From assembly GCA_016946835.1 (NCBI GenBank), contig JACVTC010000025.1:946501-957500 (forward strand): a stretch of 11,000 nucleotides of DNA. The letters run 5' to 3'. Shown piece by piece: positions 8,774 to 11,000 of the stretch; the stretch's first letter is position 1, and every line of letters begins with the position of its first letter. The position numbers and the translations under genes are program-made. Source of the stretch: Neocallimastix lanati (nom. inval.) (Eukaryota > Neocallimastigomycota > Neocallimastigomycetes > Neocallimastigales > Neocallimastigaceae). Below the pieces are notes generated by a model that saw only the letters and a list, made by a program, of their open reading frames with translations, had not been told where the DNA came from and made no database searches.

Positions 8774-9774
8774 CTTACATCAAGAATTCCTCTTGTTCTC
8801 ACAGAAATAATATCATGATTATCGGTGGCATCTCCAGTACTCGCTGAGAAACCGAGGTAACCAGATTTAGGGAGAAGAGGCTTTTGAATCGTGAAACAGC
8901 GTACAAATTTCTTATTTTCATCATTGGTAAGACTGACCTAATTTTTTTTTTTTTTTTTTTTTTTTTGAAATAGAGGTAGAGGAAAGATAAATGAGATGAT
9001 GAATTTTTTTTTTTTTTAAAAATATATATATATATATATAATAAAAATAAAAAATAAAAATATAAAAAAATTATAATTGGTATGAAATATATTATTATTA
9101 TAATAATATTGATTAAAAATTATATATAAAAAAGTATATATTATTATTTATAATAAAAAAAAAAAAAAAAAAAAAGAAAAAATTATTTTTAATTATTATT
9201 ATTTGTATAGTATTATGTAATACTATATTATCCTATTATTTCATATATATATATTTATATATATTTATATATATATATATTTAACTATTAATAACATACT
9301 TCTAAATAATTGTTTTTAATATAAACAATCTTGACTTTAGTTGGATGATATTGATCTCTCTATTTAAATATATGTATATATATTTTTTAAATTAATATGT
9401 TAGTTAATATTTTAATATTATTTGTAAAAATTTTTTAATATTTTTATTGAATAAATAATATTAATTATTTTATTTTATTTTATTTTATTTTATTTTATTT
9501 TATTTTATTTTATTTTATTTTATTTTATTTTATTTTATTTTATTTTATTTTATTTTATTTTATTTTATTTTATTTTATTTTATTTTATTTTATTTTATTT
9601 TATTTTATTTTATTTTATTTTATTTTATTTTATTTTATTTTATTTTATTTTATTTTATTTTATTTTATTTTATTTTATTTTATTTTATTTTATTTTATTT
9701 TATTTTATTTTATTTTATTTTATTTTATTTTATTTTATTTTATTTTATTTTATTTTATTTTATTATTATTTTTC

Positions 9775-9805
<31 letters not shown>

Positions 9806-9885
9806 TACAATTTTCATAGAACATGCTGCCGAAATAGAATCTCTACCATCATTTTCAACATCATACTATATAATAAAATATAATA

Positions 9886-9919
<34 letters not shown>

Positions 9920-10441
9920 TTTTTTTTAAAAAAAAAAAAAAAAAGTCATATATATATAATAATAAAATTTATATATATATATATATATATTTAATGAAAT
10001 TTTTAATAAATAGTTTACCTCTAAGTTACCATCACCAATCATAGCAGAAATTCTTGGGAAGGAATACTAATTATTTTAAATAAAAAAAAAAAATCGGTTG
10101 TAATAAATTCGAACAAAAGATATATAGATAATTTAATATGATACATATAATGATATATATATGGATATTTAGATTATTATTTATTTGTTACTTTTTAATA
10201 CTCATTCATATTAATAATAATATCATTAAAAAAAAATAATAATAATAAAAAAATAAAATAAAATAAAATAAAAATAAGAATAAATATAAAAAAATAAAAA
10301 CTTTTATGTTAAAATTTAGCAATAAAAAATATTTTATCTTATTTTCTACTTATTTAGATGTACTTAAAACTAATACAATTAAAAATTACATACCCCATGT
10401 TTGGAATTTGGAAAAGTATCTATTTTTTATTGAAATAGTAA

Positions 10442-10476
<35 letters not shown>

Positions 10477-10766
10477 ATAGATAAATAAATAAATAAATAG
10501 ATAAATAAATAAATAAATAAATAAATATTTATATATTTATATATATTATTTATAAGTAGTAATATTTAATTCTATAAAAAAATCTATAGAATTAAATAAA
10601 AAAAAATTTTTTTTATTTTTATGAAAAAAAAAAAAAAAACTTTACCAAAGAATATACCCAATCCATTAAAGTTTCTAATATTTCCAAAGGCATCTCCTTC
10701 AGAACCTTTTTCTGAAGTATAGAAAAATGCAAATCCATCACCATTATTACGACCTTTACTATGAAT
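8215..10766 (-). CDS. L-type lectin cargo receptor, VIP36/ERGIC-53/Emp46-47 family (5' partial)
   Basis: Built from splice sites: complement(join(8215..8412, 8779..8937, 9300..9359, 9809..9865, 10019..10066, 10394..10419, 10646..>10766)), 222 codons plus stop. All introns are GT-AG, and the frame holds through all seven exons. In order the protein shows IHSKGRNNGDGFAFFYT, FNGLGIFFDTFPNSKHG, YSFPRISAMIGDG, YDVENDGRDS, an HPTKVKIVYI strand, then GYLGFSASTGDATDNHDIIS. This is the L-type lectin beta-sandwich series. A stalk of about 25 residues, one membrane span (SLFVIGILLTICIFIVFIL) and a short cytosolic tail follow, ending HYGHFN. Such proteins are type I receptors sorting glycoproteins between ER and Golgi. 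The short stalk without a coiled coil is closer to VIP36/VIPL than ERGIC-53. The Cys pair (AAC...VRC) of the family disulfide is present. The signal peptide and first strands lie beyond the right edge. Confidence 0.9.
8413..8778 (-). other. Lectin intron between lectin-domain exon and stalk/membrane exon
   Basis: 366 bp, phase 0, donor GAT|GTAAGC and acceptor TTTATAG|AAA. On the plus strand it contains a 15-copy AAT-type tract (about 8725-8772) directly beside the donor, an A run at 8706-8727 and several TA-dinucleotide runs. No gene is seen inside. Confidence 0.82.
8938..9299 (-). other. Lectin intron with poly(A) next to the acceptor and a palindrome
   Basis: 362 bp, phase 0, donor GAA|GTATGT and acceptor AATTAG|GTC. 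A run of about 25 A (plus-strand T, about 8942-8966) lies four bases from the acceptor AG. A palindrome at 9206-9227 (TATAGTATTA TG TAATACTATA) lies inside. The rest is A/T simple sequence. Confidence 0.8.
9206..9227. repeat. Near-perfect palindrome, 10-bp arms, 2-base centre
   Basis: TATAGTATTA and TAATACTATA are exact reverse complements separated by TG. It is located inside a lectin intron. No function is claimed. Confidence 0.8.
9360..9808 (-). other. Lectin intron carrying the long pentanucleotide tract
   Basis: 449 bp, phase 0, donor ATT|GTAAAT followed by a T run, acceptor AAATAG|AGA. About two thirds of the intron is one pure pentanucleotide microsatellite (9466-9760). Confidence 0.82.
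9466..9760. repeat. Pure TATTT pentanucleotide microsatellite, 59 copies
   Basis: 295 uninterrupted bases of TATTT on the plus strand, read as AAATA in the transcribed lectin pre-mRNA. No substitution is visible in the tract. It ends in TATTATTATT at 9761-9770. Such purity suggests recent expansion or ongoing slippage; assembly collapse or expansion could alter the copy number. Confidence 0.97.
9866..10018 (-). other. Short lectin intron
   Basis: 153 bp, phase 0, donor GAG|GTAAAC and acceptor ATATAG|TAT. It holds an ATT trinucleotide run (about 9890-9919), an A run and a TA-dinucleotide run. Confidence 0.82.
10067..10393 (-). other. Lectin intron upstream of the IGDG exon
   Basis: 327 bp, phase 0, donor GGG|GTATGT and acceptor ATAATTAG|TAT. 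It is A/T-rich with AAAAT-type repeats near 10255-10272. No coding sequence is recognised inside. Confidence 0.8.
10394..10419 (-). CDS. 26-bp microexon of the lectin gene
   Basis: The exon is flanked by AAAAAATAG| and |GTATGT. It supplies the last two bases of the Asp codon and TFPNSKHG. It joins G (10646) in phase 1 upstream and TAT (10066) in phase 0 downstream. The family DTYPN-like loop, part of the metal/ligand site, is restored only with this exon included, which supports it strongly. Confidence 0.85.
10440..10526. repeat. AAAT tetranucleotide microsatellite with two AGAT variants
   Basis: About 21 units of AAAT, with G substitutions (TAGATAAA) near 10480 and 10500, 20 bp apart. This pattern suggests a local duplication of a five-unit block. 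Confidence 0.92.
10564..10597. repeat. Perfect inverted repeat, 13-bp arms, 8-nt loop
   Basis: ATTTAATTCTATA (10564-10576) pairs exactly with TATAGAATTAAAT (10585-10597). It lies between the AAAT tract and the upstream exon's donor, within the lectin intron. Confidence 0.85.
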
Positions 10767-11000
10767 CTTTTTTTTTTTTTTATTTTATTAATTTATTAAT
10801 TTATTTTATTAATTTATTTTATTTTTTATTTTTATTTATTTTTTTTATTTATTTATTTTTTTTTTTATTATTTATTTATTTGTTATTAGGATTATTGTTA
10901 GAATAATGAATGAGAATGATTAAAAATTCAGAAAAAAAAATATTAATAAAAGAAAAAAAATTTTTTTTTTTATATGATATAAGTGATGTTAACAAATAAA
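10767..11000 (-). other. Partial intron or unseen 5' part of the lectin gene
   Basis: Upstream of the acceptor at 10767-10768, which is preceded by 14 A, no exon with lectin-like sequence is visible to the window edge. A short stretch of slightly higher complexity at about 10885-10920 gives no family match in any frame. The signal peptide and first strands of the lectin domain therefore lie beyond 11000. Confidence 0.6.

Larger units (their letters stand above)
10420..10645 (-). other. Lectin intron with AAAT tract and 13-bp-arm palindrome
   Basis: 226 bp, phase 1, splitting an Asp codon (G|AT). The donor TTTG|GTAAAG is followed by a long T run, and the acceptor is AAAAATAG|AT. It holds the AAAT microsatellite (10440-10526) and the inverted repeat at 10564-10597. 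Confidence 0.82.

Noticed and set aside
10885-10920. Possible extra 5' exon or signal peptide of the lectin
   Set aside because: The minus strand gives a short Ile/Leu/Thr-rich stretch, but there is no ATG with a matching donor, and no join to the IHSKGR exon fits the family pattern.
1-11000. Amoebozoan (Dictyostelium-like) origin
   Set aside because: AT-richness and Asn/Ser tracts would fit, but the DEP-RhoGEF-PH-CNH order is the fungal Rom2/Rgf signature. This is not decisive without a search.

Overview
The window is extremely AT-rich: non-coding parts are almost only A/T, with long poly(A)/poly(T) runs and microsatellites. It is eukaryotic, with GT-AG introns interrupting genes whose products are recognisable by family. 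The best fit is a fungus, because the first gene has the DEP-RhoGEF-PH-CNH layout of the fungal Rho1 activators Rom1/Rom2/Rgf. The very low GC, A/T homopolymers, Asn/Ser-rich tracts and TAA stops suggest an anaerobic gut fungus (Neocallimastigomycota). That placement is inference; other AT-rich early-diverging fungi remain possible.

Layout. (1) 1-4514, plus strand: a Rom2-type RhoGEF, open at the left edge and split by one intron (1912-2603) that carries a 32-bp minisatellite. (2) 4515-5554: A/T-only intergenic DNA with no supportable gene. (3) About 5555-7178: a decayed 3' piece of a non-LTR (LINE-like) retrotransposon on the minus strand. It retains a YxGIPF-like segment, a C-terminal C-x2-C-x8-H-x4-C knuckle and a Ser/Asn hexanucleotide tract, and may be bounded by an 18-bp direct repeat that looks like a target-site duplication. 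(4) 7179-8214: low-complexity DNA with 7-bp and TTTTG-type repeats. (5) 8215-10766, minus strand: seven exons of an L-type lectin cargo receptor of the VIP36/ERGIC-53/Emp46-47 family, reconstructed from splice sites. Its 5' exons lie beyond the right edge. Its introns carry a 59-copy pure TTTTA-type tract, an AAAT tract and several palindromes.

The RhoGEF and lectin genes converge, with the retroelement relic between their 3' ends. The first would act in Rho1/cell-wall-integrity signalling at the membrane. The second would act in glycoprotein sorting in the early secretory pathway. Nothing in the sequence ties the two together. I found no convincing novel multi-gene system. The most interesting points are the lectin's substituted ligand-site histidine and unusual cytosolic tail, the probable 5'-truncated LINE insertion, and the long pure intronic pentanucleotide tract.
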